A stretch of 47,062 bases of DNA, taken from assembly GCA_930989465.1 (NCBI GenBank), contig CAKNLX010000005.1, positions 1 through 47,062 of the forward strand. The letters run 5' to 3'. The stretch is from an uncultured Lactobacillus sp. (GTDB lineage: Bacteria > Bacillota > Bacilli > Lactobacillales > Lactobacillaceae). A program made the position numbers and the translations under genes. A model generated the notes under the pieces. That model was not told the DNA's origin and made no database searches. It saw only the letters and a program-made list of their open reading frames with translations. Below are positions 22,828 through 31,440 of the stretch, piece by piece. Numbering within the stretch: position 1 is the first letter of the stretch; every line of letters starts with the position of its first letter.

Positions 22828-24870
22828 ATGACAGGTGACTTTGCGAACAACTTAAAAGAAATTAATCATAATTCAAAAGAAAAGGGATCTAAGGAAACCA
22901 AAAGAATTAATAAAACTAATAATATAGAACAACTGCGAAACGATTTAAGAAAGTTAATAGATAGAGTAACTAGCCTTTTTCCTAATTCCCGTCAACGCAA
23001 TGAAGCGGTAAAGGGATGCTTAAAGCTCGCTCAAAACTTATTAACAAGAGTTACGCCTAAAGCAGATGCTTTAAAAAATAGCATTCAAGAACTTAATGAA
23101 ATAGCAGACAAAGAAGAAGAGAAACAGGAAAAATACAAACAAGAGGCAAAAGAACAAGCAGAACAAGAGGCAAAAGAATACGAAAAAAGTTTAAACAATG
23201 TTAAGAACTTAAGTATTGGTTCTATTAAAAATTTAGCTAAAAAAAGCCCTATTTACAACTATAACACTCACGCCACCGAAAATAATTTTCGTCCCTTGTG
23301 GGCTAAATACAATGCTAAAACAGGTAATTGGAGCATTGATCCTAATAAGTTAGCGGATGAAATTGTTAACAATCATTTAATCAAGCGATTGGAAGAAAAC
23401 GGCAATGCTAGTGGTTTAGTTGTCTATCAAGATAACGCTGGTAACTGGGCGAAAAATTCAAAAGCGGTATTAAACAATTTTATTGAAGACTGTTTTCAAT
23501 ACCCTACCGACCCTATCGAAAAAGACAAGGTGCAACAAACGCAATATGCTAAAGACCTTGAAGACGCTAAAGGAGTTAGAAGCACTCTTACTTTATTAGA
23601 CGGCAAAATATACGGGATTAATCCACAAAATACGTTTGATACGCCCCCCTCTCACATTGTTCACTTTAAAAGTTTTGACTTTGACATTGATAAATGGCAA
23701 ACAGTAGGCTTTTCACCTGAACATTATTATTTATATTCTAAAGACTATAACTTAAACAATGATGCCATTCAATTGGGTTGGGACTTATTAAGTAGCGCAG
23801 CAGGTCAAAGCTTAATTGATAATTTAGCCCCTACTACAACTGAATGGCTCACTAAATCACTAGGCGCGGAAAATGAGAAGAAAACTCTAATAGCCTTTCT
23901 TGAATGTATTGGCTTAAGTCTACTTAATACTTATGAAATCCCTTTTTTCGTTTTTATGAAAAGCGCAGGCGGTCGTGGTAAATCAACGATATTTAAATAT
24001 TTAGCGTCCTTATTTGGTGTTGGAGCAACAAGCAGTATCTCATTAACACAAATGACTGAGGGACAGTCATTTGATGCAAGCGAATTGCGATTTAAAGAAG
24101 TCAATTTAGTAAGTGATGAAAAAGCCGCATATATACCTGATAAGGTAATAGGTTTAATAAAATCTTTTAGCGGTGACGACACAAACAATTTTAGCCAAAA
24201 GAATAAGCAGACAGCACGGTTTACTAATCATGCTAATTTATGGTTTAACATGAACACATTCCCACGATTTCAAAGCTATGATGATTCTATTGCTAGGCGT
24301 GCATCCCTTTTTAGGTGGAACTATGTGCAGAAATATGCTCACTTTAATAAAGAATATTTACCTACAATAGAAAAAGAACGTGGTGAGTTTGCTCTAAAAT
24401 GCTTATATTATGCCAAAATTGCTATTGAACGTGAACCTATTAAATACTCATATATAAGCATCCCTATCCAATTAACCAGAAGCGATTCAATGATTAACGA
24501 CTATAAGGAATGGGCGGACATCAACGATTTCTTTAATTCATTTATTGAAAATGAATGTGTTATTGGCAAAGAATACAAAATTGGATGCAAGGCTTTACTT
24601 GATAATTTAAACCAGTTTGCAAAAGATAACGGTGGGAACGATGGCTATAAAATGGCTAATTTTGCCTCACGCTTGCAAGAAAAAGATGTCCATAAAAGCA
24701 AAAATCCTACCAGTTGGAGAGATGAACATGGCAATTTCAAAACAGGCACATATGTTTTTCAAGGTATTACTCTAAAAAGTATAGCCAAAATAGAACAAGA
24801 AGAAAAAAACTTTCACAATGAACAAAGAAGAAAAGGTGAAACAAAATGGCAGGCAATAATTAATGGATAA
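22828..24870 (+). CDS. E1 D5/P4-type replicative helicase (primase-helicase family)
   Basis: The 680 residues form a superfamily 3-like AAA+ helicase of the phage/plasmid P4/D5 class. Residues 1-130 are a charged coiled coil, and the middle has a D5_N-like region. Walker A is SAGGRGKST near residue 376 and Walker B/acidic region is EVNLVSDEK. Sensor 1 is LWFNMNTFPRF and the arginine finger region is DDSIARRASLFRW. The C-terminus is winged-helix-like. I see no clear AEP or TOPRIM primase motif, so it may be helicase only. The role is origin melting and unwinding at the adjacent repeat region. AAAGGCGG precedes the ATG. Confidence 0.85.
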   Translation: MTGDFANNLKEINHNSKEKGSKETKRINKTNNIEQLRNDLRKLIDRVTSLFPNSRQRNEAVKGCLKLAQNLLTRVTPKADALKNSIQELNEIADKEEEKQEKYKQEAKEQAEQEAKEYEKSLNNVKNLSIGSIKNLAKKSPIYNYNTHATENNFRPLWAKYNAKTGNWSIDPNKLADEIVNNHLIKRLEENGNASGLVVYQDNAGNWAKNSKAVLNNFIEDCFQYPTDPIEKDKVQQTQYAKDLEDAKGVRSTLTLLDGKIYGINPQNTFDTPPSHIVHFKSFDFDIDKWQTVGFSPEHYYLYSKDYNLNNDAIQLGWDLLSSAAGQSLIDNLAPTTTEWLTKSLGAENEKKTLIAFLECIGLSLLNTYEIPFFVFMKSAGGRGKSTIFKYLASLFGVGATSSISLTQMTEGQSFDASELRFKEVNLVSDEKAAYIPDKVIGLIKSFSGDDTNNFSQKNKQTARFTNHANLWFNMNTFPRFQSYDDSIARRASLFRWNYVQKYAHFNKEYLPTIEKERGEFALKCLYYAKIAIEREPIKYSYISIPIQLTRSDSMINDYKEWADINDFFNSFIENECVIGKEYKIGCKALLDNLNQFAKDNGGNDGYKMANFASRLQEKDVHKSKNPTSWRDEHGNFKTGTYVFQGITLKSIAKIEQEEKNFHNEQRRKGETKWQAIING

Positions 24871-24893
24871 ATAATAGAAATTTAGCCTTATAT

Positions 24894-25338
24894 TATGGAC
24901 TTTTAAAAAATAGTGTCAAACGTTGATATATCAATACTAGGCACTATTTTTAATAAGATTTTTATGGATCAATATGGATTTTTTTATAAAAAGTCCATAG
25001 TCTTTAGCTCTTACTCTCTCAAGGGATTTAATATTGTATTATGGATTTATGGATTTTTTTACTATTGAGACAATATATATAAAATAAAAATAAACATGAC
25101 ATATATCAAAAATATGTGTTGTTTATTTTAAATTTACATATATATAAGAACCACGAAAAAAAGTCCATAAATCCATAAACCTATTGAAAACACTGTTATA
25201 TCAAGGGTTAAGCCATATGGACTCTTGAATTTTAAAAAAATAAAAGTCCATATGCAAAATGGAAAAAGTTTTTTAATCCCTTGTCGCTCTAAGAGTTGCG
25301 CTAATTTCAAAAAGTCCATAAAAGTCCATATGCAAAAT
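24894..25338. repeat. E1 candidate replication origin with AAAAGTCCATA iterons
   Basis: This very AT-rich, gene-free stretch follows the helicase gene. AAAAGTCCATA or its complement lies at 24894-24904, 24989-24999, 25159-25169, 25242-25252, 25310-25320 and 25320-25330. A shortened TATGGACT is at 25216-25223. TATGGAT variants lie at 24963, 24973, 25040, 25048 and 25171. The left copies mostly point one way and the right ones the other, around an AT-rich centre (25060-25150). SaPI-type islands have a similar iteron-flanked AT region next to rep. Confidence 0.7.
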
Positions 25339-25427
25339 ATTTACGTATTTGAATTAAACAATCGCCAAGAAAATAAACCACCCCTACGCCAATAGCGGTG
25401 GTTAGCAGAATAGAAAGAAGATCAATT

Positions 25428-25643
25428 ATGACTAAACAAACAGCACGTAATTTAAAAGTTGAAACCATTAGCGCCAAAACTAAGGAACAGCTAACTAATC
25501 AAGTCAACTACTTTTTAGAAAATAACCCTGAATTAGTTATCCAAGAAATCCAATATAATACTTGTGCAAGCCCGTGCGGTTCTGGTGAGGATATGGACGT
25601 CTACGTTGAGTATTCAGCATTAATTATTTACCTTATGTCCTAA
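25428..25643 (+). CDS. E1 Cse60-like small protein
   Basis: The 71-residue protein resembles the Cse60 family, named in Bacillus sporulation but widespread in phages. It shows an N-terminal strand, then EQLTNQVNYFLENNPELVIQEIQYNT and a C-terminal VEYSALIIYLM. I start it at the ATG at 25428 (MTKQTARNLK) behind AGAAAGAAG, not at the earlier in-frame start at 25398. The function in E1 is unknown. Confidence 0.6.
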   Translation: MTKQTARNLKVETISAKTKEQLTNQVNYFLENNPELVIQEIQYNTCASPCGSGEDMDVYVEYSALIIYLMS

Positions 25644-25941
25644 TTCGGGGGCTTTTACGACCTGATAAAACCTGACTTAATGTGTCATATTTAAATCACA
25701 AAAAAACGTGATTTCATGGACTTTTAGTGAAACATTATGAAACAATCAGGTGCAGAAAAGGTCAGTTTTCGGGGCTTTTTTCAGGCTAAATAAATTCGTT
25801 TCATCCCTTGCAAGGCGTGGCTTTTAACCTTGTCTATTAAATTTCAAGCCTGAACCGTTTTTGCACTATTAAGTATAGTCATACTAAGCCACTAATAAAA
25901 CCGCTCTAGCCCCTCTTAAAATCAATCTGACAGCATACTAA
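25644..25941. other. E1 gene-free region with inverted repeats
   Basis: I see no gene here. It contains CGGGGCTTTT twice (25646-25655 and 25769-25778), an AAATCAC/GTGATTT hairpin near 25694-25715, and an inverted pair TTCAGGCT/AGCCTGAA (25780-25787 and 25847-25854) around a CCTTGCAAGG palindrome. It could be a structured RNA, a packaging site or a regulatory region. Nothing decides between them. Confidence 0.4.
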
Positions 25942-25977
25942 AAGCACTAGTAAATTACTTACTGGTGCTTCTTTTTT
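25942..25977. terminator. Terminator between the Cse60-like and ArpU-like genes of E1
   Basis: AAGCACTAGTAA (25942-25953) pairs with TTACTGGTGCTT (25959-25970, one wobble) and is followed by CTTTTTT. It lies between convergent transcription units. Confidence 0.75.
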
Positions 25978-26347
25978 ACTCAAATTCTAACAGCGGATAA
26001 ACCTTATTCTTAATCTGTTCTTGCTTAAATATTTCAGCAAACTTTTTTAATGCTTCATTTTTCCTATTCCTTCCCCAAGATCCACTGTATTTATACGTAT
26101 TTACTATGTCTTTTATAGTTACATGGTTAATACAATGTTCTACAATAATCGTTCTATAGGGATGCTGTGGCGTGTCTTCAAGTCTATTGATGGCAAACCA
26201 TGTTACAGCTAGAACATTACAGTAATAGCCAATACGGCTTTTATCTTTTAAATTAATATCGGTGGGTATCTGGCTACCAGACAACAAATATAATTTAGGA
26301 TAATCATTTTTAAAGAAATCTCTTACACCTTTATTGTGCTTAATCAT
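25976..26347 (-). CDS. E1 ArpU-like late transcription regulator
   Basis: The 123-residue protein resembles the ArpU/RinA-type regulators that switch on late phage genes. The HTH-containing second half reads HPYRTIIVEHCINHVTIKDIVNTYKYSGSWGRNRKNEALKKFAEIF, matching the pattern of a growing Y/C-rich helix followed by a sigma-like HTH. It faces the rest of the element from the right end. A GCTAATC-type repeat lies upstream at 26475-26506 with a minus-strand TATAAT nearby. Similarity is judged by eye and is remote. Confidence 0.6.
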   Translation of the reverse strand: MIKHNKGVRDFFKNDYPKLYLLSGSQIPTDINLKDKSRIGYYCNVLAVTWFAINRLEDTPQHPYRTIIVEHCINHVTIKDIVNTYKYSGSWGRNRKNEALKKFAEIFKQEQIKNKVYPLLEFE

Positions 26348-26407
26348 AATTAATATTCATCCTTGCCGTGATTCAATACCTTTTAGTTATATTTTACCTA
26401 AAAATAA

Positions 26408-26431
26408 AACCAACGCTTTTTATCGTTGGTT
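26408..26431. repeat. Hairpin upstream of the E1 ArpU-like gene
   Basis: AACCAACG and CGTTGGTT form an 8-bp stem with an eight-base loop, 60 bases before the ArpU-like start. It may be an attenuator or a terminator remnant. The rest of 26348-26633 has no gene I can support. Confidence 0.45.
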
Positions 26432-26474
26432 CATTGGTTATTAACATAAATATGATACATGCTTATTATATCAT

Positions 26475-26506
26475 GGCTAAACATCTAAGATCAGCCCACC
26501 TACACA
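26475..26506 (-). repeat. E1 GCTAATC-type repeat, copy 3 (upstream of ArpU-like gene)
   Basis: On the minus strand this reads TGTGTAGGTGGGCTGATC..., about five sixths identical to copy 2 by eye. It is oriented with the ArpU-like gene, just as copy 2 is oriented with the helicase gene. Confidence 0.65.
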
Positions 26507-26631
26507 CTAAAACAATTTCAACTAGACCAATTTTATATTTATTGGTGCTAGTAAATGCCAGTAAAAATATTGCTTAGAATATTGTATTATTTTGCTTATT
26601 TTCACCTAATTTCAGAAAATCGTAAAAAACA

Positions 26632-26680
26632 AAAATGCCTTAACACTGGGTTTTTAAAGCTTTCAGCATTAAGACATTTT
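26632..26680 (-). terminator. Element-supplied terminator for the tRNA unit
   Basis: AAAATGCCTTAA (26632-26643) pairs with TTAAGACATTTT (26669-26680, one wobble). It lies three bases inside attR, so the tRNA transcript still has a terminator after E1 displaced the original one. Confidence 0.65.
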
Positions 26681-26682
26681 CC

Positions 26683-26707
26683 TATTATTGAGATATTGGG
26701 GCTCGAA
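26683..26707. repeat. E1 attR core (3' end of tRNA-Gln)
   Basis: The 25 bases are identical to 19528-19552 and cover the T-arm and acceptor 3' half of tRNA-Gln. The tRNA is therefore restored intact at this side. Confidence 0.9.
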
Positions 26708-26760
26708 CCCAAACATCCAGGAACCAGAATCCTGTGCCTTACCAATTTGGCTATATCTCA
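26688..26760 (-). tRNA. tRNA-Gln (anticodon CUG)
   Basis: The 73-nt cloverleaf is complete. The acceptor is TGAGATA/TATCTCA, the D stem GCC/GGC, the anticodon stem CAGGA/TCCTG with loop TTCTGGT, and the T stem TTGGG/CCCAA with loop TTCGAGC. The discriminator is A. CCA is not encoded. Anticodon CUG reads only CAG, so this is a secondary Gln isoacceptor. Its 3' end is the E1 integration site. It is second in a unit after tRNA-Glu. Confidence 0.93.
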
Positions 26761-26765
26761 ATTAA

Positions 26766-26837
26766 TCACCCGTACGAGAATTGAACTCATAACTCCACCT
26801 TGAGAGGGTAGCGTCTTAACCATTTGACCAACGGGCG
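26766..26837 (-). tRNA. tRNA-Glu (anticodon CUC)
   Basis: The 72-nt cloverleaf has acceptor CGCCCGT/ACGGGTG (one G-U), D arm GTC/GAC, and anticodon stem CTACC/GGTGG with loop CTCTCAA. T arm ATGAG/CTCGT has loop TTCAATT. The discriminator is A and CCA is not encoded. Anticodon CUC reads GAG only, whereas the main bacterial tRNA-Glu carries UUC. It lies five bases upstream of tRNA-Gln. Confidence 0.9.
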
Positions 26838-26851
26838 AGTCAACATTAATA

Positions 26852-26880
26852 ATTATGCTTTTTTCTTCTATGCTTGTCAA
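26852..26880 (-). promoter_or_regulatory. Promoter of the tRNA-Glu/tRNA-Gln unit
   Basis: Read on the minus strand, TTGACA (26880-26875) is separated by 17 bp from CATAAT (26857-26852), ending 15 bases before tRNA-Glu. Confidence 0.75.
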
Positions 26881-26917
26881 GTCATTTTGTCTATAATAAT
26901 TGAGTGGATGGTGAAAA

Positions 26918-27931
26918 ATGATAGACTATAATAAAACACAACATTTAATTGAATCAATGGTCTTTGAAAGAGTTGTACCGGGCGTAAACTACACTTTCAT
27001 TAAAGATAAACAAATCTTTACCTCAACGACAGGATTTGCTAGTATCTACCCTACCGTGACTCAACTTAGTCCATTTGCTGAATATGACTTGGCTAGTCTA
27101 ACTAAAGTCTTAGCTACTGAAAATGTACTTTTAAAGCTTTATGATCAAGGCAAGCTTAATTTTACCGAGCCTTTAAAAGAGTTTGTTCCAGAATTTAAAG
27201 ATTCGCGCATTCGTCTTTATCATCTTTTAACTCACACCAGTGGTATTCGCGGTTGGATTCCGCATCGTGATGAACTGGATCATGATGAATTACTAAAAGC
27301 AATTATCAATTTACCCGTAACTGACGAGTTTGAACATAAAATGCGCTATGCAGATACCAACTTCATTTTATTAGGCTTGGTTATCAAAAAGATTTTCAAT
27401 CAACCTGTACAAGACGTTGCCACGCAAGAAGTATTCAGCCAAATGCCGCTGACTCACACCACATTTTCACCTAAAAAAGATGCTTGTGTACCAACTGCAA
27501 TCGTTGATGGACAGGTCTTACAGGGCATCCCACATGATCCTAAGGCACGACAATTAGGTGCAGATTGCGGCTCCGCCGGACTTTTCTCAACCATGCAAGA
27601 TTTAATCACCTTCAGTCAAGGTTATCTCGGACTAAAAAAAGAGATATTACCTTACAGTCAAAAAACTGTTAGCCTGCTTTTTGATAATAAAAATCCAGCT
27701 GGTGTAAAGCCTCGCTCTTGGGGCTGGGATCTACGCTTTGATCCTAAAAATCATTATCCAATCATTTTACACACCGGTTTTACCGGTACATTAATGATTT
27801 TGGATCGCGTTAAACGATCAGGCTTAATTTTATTAACCAATCGAATTCATCCTACAGGTCATAATACGGTTTTTCTTGCAATGCGAGAAAAAATTATCCG
27901 TAGCTTTTTAAAAGAAAATAACAAGATATAA
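26918..27931 (+). CDS. Beta-lactamase-family serine hydrolase
   Basis: This 337-residue member of the class C beta-lactamase/PBP4*-like fold lacks a signal peptide, so it is probably cytoplasmic. The catalytic S-x-x-K is SLTK near residue 60, in YDLASLTKVLATENVLLKLYDQGKL. The second motif position reads YAD instead of the usual YxN (MRYADTNFILLGLVI). HTG in ILHTGFTGT replaces the KTG triad. Such proteins are often esterases or D-aminopeptidases. The substrate is unknown. Confidence 0.85.
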   Translation: MIDYNKTQHLIESMVFERVVPGVNYTFIKDKQIFTSTTGFASIYPTVTQLSPFAEYDLASLTKVLATENVLLKLYDQGKLNFTEPLKEFVPEFKDSRIRLYHLLTHTSGIRGWIPHRDELDHDELLKAIINLPVTDEFEHKMRYADTNFILLGLVIKKIFNQPVQDVATQEVFSQMPLTHTTFSPKKDACVPTAIVDGQVLQGIPHDPKARQLGADCGSAGLFSTMQDLITFSQGYLGLKKEILPYSQKTVSLLFDNKNPAGVKPRSWGWDLRFDPKNHYPIILHTGFTGTLMILDRVKRSGLILLTNRIHPTGHNTVFLAMREKIIRSFLKENNKI

Positions 27932-27933
27932 GA

Positions 27934-27966
27934 AAAAAGGACGACTGTGTGTCAGCCGTCCTTTTT
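27934..27966. terminator. Terminator after the serine hydrolase
   Basis: Fourteen-base arms (27934-27947 and 27953-27966, GGACGACTG/CAGCCGTCC core) match at all but one pair. The pairing is complete, by G-U, in the minus-strand RNA. It probably serves both this gene and the broken transporter opposite. Confidence 0.8.
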
Positions 27967-28028
27967 ATCTCTCACTAAATTTCATCATTCGTGTACTATT
28001 ATAACTTATTTTAAAGTAATTGTCTTAC

Positions 28029-29139
28029 TTAATTATTATTTTCTGCTTTAAACATTTTCCAATCACTAAAGATAATAATTAAACTAATGATCACTGTAAA
28101 AATAAATGCTGCTTGACTTCCCTGAGCCGTTCCTAATGAATAAGTTATATTAGGCTTTTTTTGCCAGATAGATATAATCGCGGCCAAGATAGTTGTTCCA
28201 ACGGAGCCAACTAATTGTTGACTAGTTTGACAAACAGCCGTAGCATCCGCACGCAATTCCCCTTTTTATACCTTAAGCGATTCTGCTAAAGTATTGCTAA
28301 AGGACATTCTATGCCCTAACATCATGATGCCGTAAAAAATGACAATCATCAATACACTTAAATTCAAGCCAAAAATCATGAATAATAAGCACCCCAACAT
28401 CATAAAACTGCCACCTAAGTAAAGTGGCAATTTAGCGCTCTTTTTATCATACAAGCTACCAAAATAAAGGATTGGTGATTCCCTTACTAATTTGATTAAC
28501 GACCACAGTTAACGTAATAAAAGCGCTGGCTAAAATTATAAACGCTAGCCAATCAAAATCGCTTTTAACTTGTTCATGATATTTGCCAATCACTAGAACA
28601 CCTGCGATGAAAACAATCAAAGCAATGATAGTCGCAAAAATAAAAATCCAGCGCCAAGATAGATAAAAATTAGTAATTCCACCAAAAGCAGGACCTAAAG
28701 TTGGAGCCATAGCGACTACTAACCCAGCAATTCCCATATAAACGCCCCACTTGTCGCGTGGAATAATCTCGGTAACCAAATTAAACATTAACGGTGTACT
28801 AATTCCTGCACCTAATGCAGAGATTAAACGTCCTAAAAGCAAAATTGAAAAATTAGGCGCAAACGCACTAATTACGCTGCCGACCATAAAACCACCACAA
28901 GCTACTACAAATAGTTGTTTAGCAGTAAAGCGTTCATTTAAATACGATGAACAGATCATAATAATTGCAATGGTTAAAAGGTAGCCTGTAGTAGTCCATT
29001 GAACAGTATCTAGAGCTACATTAAATTGTTTCATCATCGTAGGGAAAGTTACATTTAAACTAGTTTCTGTCAAAATTCCCACGAATGACATAAACGCTGC
29101 CGATAAAACAGCTAAAATATTTTTAGTTTTTTCTTTCAT
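28029..29139 (-). pseudogene. DHA2-type MFS drug transporter, broken
   Basis: Remains of a 14-helix EmrB/QacA-type exporter. Residues 1-227 are intact (LSAAFMSFVGILTETSLNVTFPTMMKQF, GRLISALGAGISTPLMFNLV). The frame then stops at TNPLFW near 28456. The next frame continues ILYFGSLYDKKSAKLPLYLGG, which belongs much further along the family, so roughly 120 central residues are deleted with a frameshift. A TAA at about 28260 then interrupts SLKV-KGELRADATAV in frame. Three lesions or parts make it non-functional. Confidence 0.85.
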
Positions 29140-29167
29140 ACAGATCCCTAATTTAATCTTCCAAACA

Positions 29168-29205
29168 AAAAGAGTAGAAACCTCAAAAAGGGTTCTACTC
29201 TTTCT
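29168..29205 (-). terminator. pgi terminator
   Basis: AAAGAGTAGAA and TTCTACTCTTT arms with a one-base bulge near the loop are followed by a T run on the minus strand, about 60 bases past the pgi stop. Confidence 0.75.
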
Positions 29206-29266
29206 TTAATTAGCTAATGCTAACTATATTCAACCGCATACTATCAAATATGCTGAGTAAAATTAA

Positions 29267-30607
29267 TTATTTAAGACGCTTAGTTAAGTCGTCGTGTAAG
29301 TTTTCGTAACCTGGCTTGTTAAGAAGACCAAACATGTTACGCTTGTATTCTTCAACACCTGGTTGGTTGAATGGGTTAATACCATTCAAGTAACCTGAAA
29401 TAGCAATTGCTAATTCGAAGAAGTAGATCATGTAACCAAGAGTGTGTTCAGTTTGATCTGGAATGTTAACAGTCATAACTGGTACGCCACCGTCAGTGTG
29501 GGCTAAAACAACACCTTCGTAAGCACGATCGTTTACGTAGTTCAAGCTCTTGCCTTCCAAGAAGTTAAGTTGATCCAAGTTCTTTTCATCGCCAGGAATC
29601 TTAACATCGTGACGTGGGTTTTCAACACGGATAACAGTTTCAAATAAGTTACGAAGACCTTCTTGAATGTATTGACCAAGTGAGTGTAAGTCAGTAGTGA
29701 AGTTAGCACTTGATGGCCAAATACCCTTGTTGTCCTTACCTTCTGATTCACCCATCAATTGCTTGCACCATTCACCGAACATTCTAAGATTTGGTTCATA
29801 GTTTTCAACAATTTCAGTAGTGTAACCCTTGCGGTAAAGGATGTTACGAAGAGCAGCGTATTGGTATGGTGAGTTCTTGTGAACATCAGTATCAGTGTAA
29901 TCTGCACGAGCATCTGCAGCACCCTTCATCAAAGCATCGATGTCAGCACCTGCAGCAGCAATTGGAAGTAAACCAACAGCAGTAAGAACACTGTAACGAC
30001 CACCAATATCATCTGGAACTACGAATTCTTCGTAACCTTCTGCGTCAGCTTCAGTCTTCAAAGCACCCTTTTGACGGTCAGTAGTTGCGTAAATACGCTT
30101 AGCAGCTTCTTCCTTACCGTACTTCTTGATCAACTTATCCTTGAAGATTCTGAATGCTACTGATGGTTCAGTAGTAGTACCTGACTTAGAAATTACGTTA
30201 ATACTAAAGTCCTTGTCGCCTACCCATTCAATCAAGTCGTAAAGGTATGAACCTGAAAGTGAGTTACCACAGAAAACAACAGTTGGCATGTCTGTCTTTT
30301 CCTTGCCGTAGAAGTTGCTGTTCAAAAATTCAATTGCAGCTTGAGCACCAAGGTATGAACCACCAATACCGATGCAGACCAAAACTTCTGAATCATTTTG
30401 GATCTTCTTGGCAGCCTTCTTGATACGAGCAAATTCGTCTTTGTCGTAATCTACTGGCAAGTCAAGCCAACCACGGAAATCATTGCCAGCACCAGTACCA
30501 TCACGGAGTTCAGTGTTAGCAGCATTTACCATAGCTTGCATTTCGCCTAATTCATTTTCATGAACAAATGGCGTTAACTTACTACTATCAAAATTAATTA
30601 AACTCAT
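29267..30607 (-). CDS. pgi: Glucose-6-phosphate isomerase
   Basis: This glycolytic enzyme interconverts glucose-6-P and fructose-6-P. The 446 residues are typical of the short Firmicute form. SIS-domain motifs include [37 protein letters not shown] and [16 protein letters not shown], with the catalytic Glu/His/Lys regions in [32 protein letters not shown]. Codon use is strongly biased to preferred codons, as expected for high expression. It is a single-gene unit with its own terminator. Confidence 0.97.
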   Translation of the reverse strand: MSLINFDSSKLTPFVHENELGEMQAMVNAANTELRDGTGAGNDFRGWLDLPVDYDKDEFARIKKAAKKIQNDSEVLVCIGIGGSYLGAQAAIEFLNSNFYGKEKTDMPTVVFCGNSLSGSYLYDLIEWVGDKDFSINVISKSGTTTEPSVAFRIFKDKLIKKYGKEEAAKRIYATTDRQKGALKTEADAEGYEEFVVPDDIGGRYSVLTAVGLLPIAAAGADIDALMKGAADARADYTDTDVHKNSPYQYAALRNILYRKGYTTEIVENYEPNLRMFGEWCKQLMGESEGKDNKGIWPSSANFTTDLHSLGQYIQEGLRNLFETVIRVENPRHDVKIPGDEKNLDQLNFLEGKSLNYVNDRAYEGVVLAHTDGGVPVMTVNIPDQTEHTLGYMIYFFELAIAISGYLNGINPFNQPGVEEYKRNMFGLLNKPGYENLHDDLTKRLK

Positions 30608-30683
30608 AAATCTGCTTCCTAACTATTATAAAAATTTCACATCCTTATTTTAACAATCTTATTTATCGAATACCAGTATCATT

Positions 30684-31298
30684 TTACAAGCGCATACATA
30701 ATTTTTTGAAAAAGAGATAAATCAAATAGCCTAAGATCGCACCACACGTATTAAAGAAGACATCATCAATGTCACTAACACCAGTTGATAATAAAAATTG
30801 CAATGTTTCAATGGCAATTGAAAACAGCATCCCCATCAAAATAGTTTTAAAAAATGATTGCTTCTTTGAAAAAACAATTGGAAATAATATTCCAAACGGC
30901 ACAAAACACATAATATTGCCCAGTGAATTGTAAAAGAAATCTAACCTGCTTGGCGCATAAACTAATTTCCACGTTTCCTTCATAAAAACTAAATTAACAT
31001 CACTCAACGGCCTATTAAAATTAAACACAAGTTGCCATGGAAAATAAGTATCTCTGAACGTTGTCAACATTAAAATCAAAATTAGATAAAATGCAAAAAT
31101 CCAAACACTAATTTCCGATTTAATTGATCGTCTTCTTCTAACAAAAAGAAGCCAGATCAACCGTAAAACCGCAAAAATAAGAAAGTAAAAGAAGGTTTTA
31201 TCTAATGCTAAAAAAGTTAATTTAACTAATGCAAAATGATTAATACTAGTCGCATAACGTTCTGCTAAAAAATTATAAAGTGGGCCGAAAAACAGCAT
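30684..31298 (-). CDS. VanZ-family membrane protein
   Basis: The 204-residue protein has five predicted transmembrane helices and the VanZ-like core NSLGNIMCFVPFGILFPIV...IETLQFLLSTGVSDIDDVFFNTCGAILGYLIY. VanZ confers low teicoplanin resistance in enterococci. Chromosomal VanZ-like proteins in lactobacilli have no defined role. It diverges from the LTA-synthase-like gene. Confidence 0.85.
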   Translation of the reverse strand: MLFFGPLYNFLAERYATSINHFALVKLTFLALDKTFFYFLIFAVLRLIWLLFVRRRRSIKSEISVWIFAFYLILILMLTTFRDTYFPWQLVFNFNRPLSDVNLVFMKETWKLVYAPSRLDFFYNSLGNIMCFVPFGILFPIVFSKKQSFFKTILMGMLFSIAIETLQFLLSTGVSDIDDVFFNTCGAILGYLIYLFFKKLCMRL

Positions 31299-31440
31299 GC
31301 TTTGCCTCTTTCTAAATTATTCCTTCTAGATTATAACCATTTTTTCAAAAAGTAATTATTAAAAAATGCATAACTCTTGATAAATCGTTGTTTTAAGCAG
31401 AATGAACCTTTAAAATTAAAATATGTTAAAGGAGAAAAAT

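Larger units (their letters stand above)
19528..26707. mobile_element. E1: phage-satellite-like (PICI-like) integrated element in tRNA-Gln
   Basis: This is a 7.2-kb element between two exact 25-bp direct repeats. It carries an integrase and a CI-like repressor on the minus strand. On the plus strand are an excisionase-like HTH gene, two unknown genes, a second HTH gene, a 37-aa ORF, a D5/P4-type helicase, a repeat-rich origin candidate and a Cse60-like gene. An ArpU-like regulator lies on the minus strand. No structural, packaging or lysis genes are present. This plan resembles phage-inducible chromosomal islands, but helper dependence is inference. Confidence 0.85.

Noticed and set aside
24894-25338. 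Small open frames in the E1 repeat region, for example on the minus strand at 25134-25319
   Set aside because: They are made of the repeats themselves, have no SD and no protein-like composition.
26555-26803. Plus-strand open frame across the tRNA genes
   Set aside because: It runs antisense through tRNA-Gln and into tRNA-Glu and has no SD.
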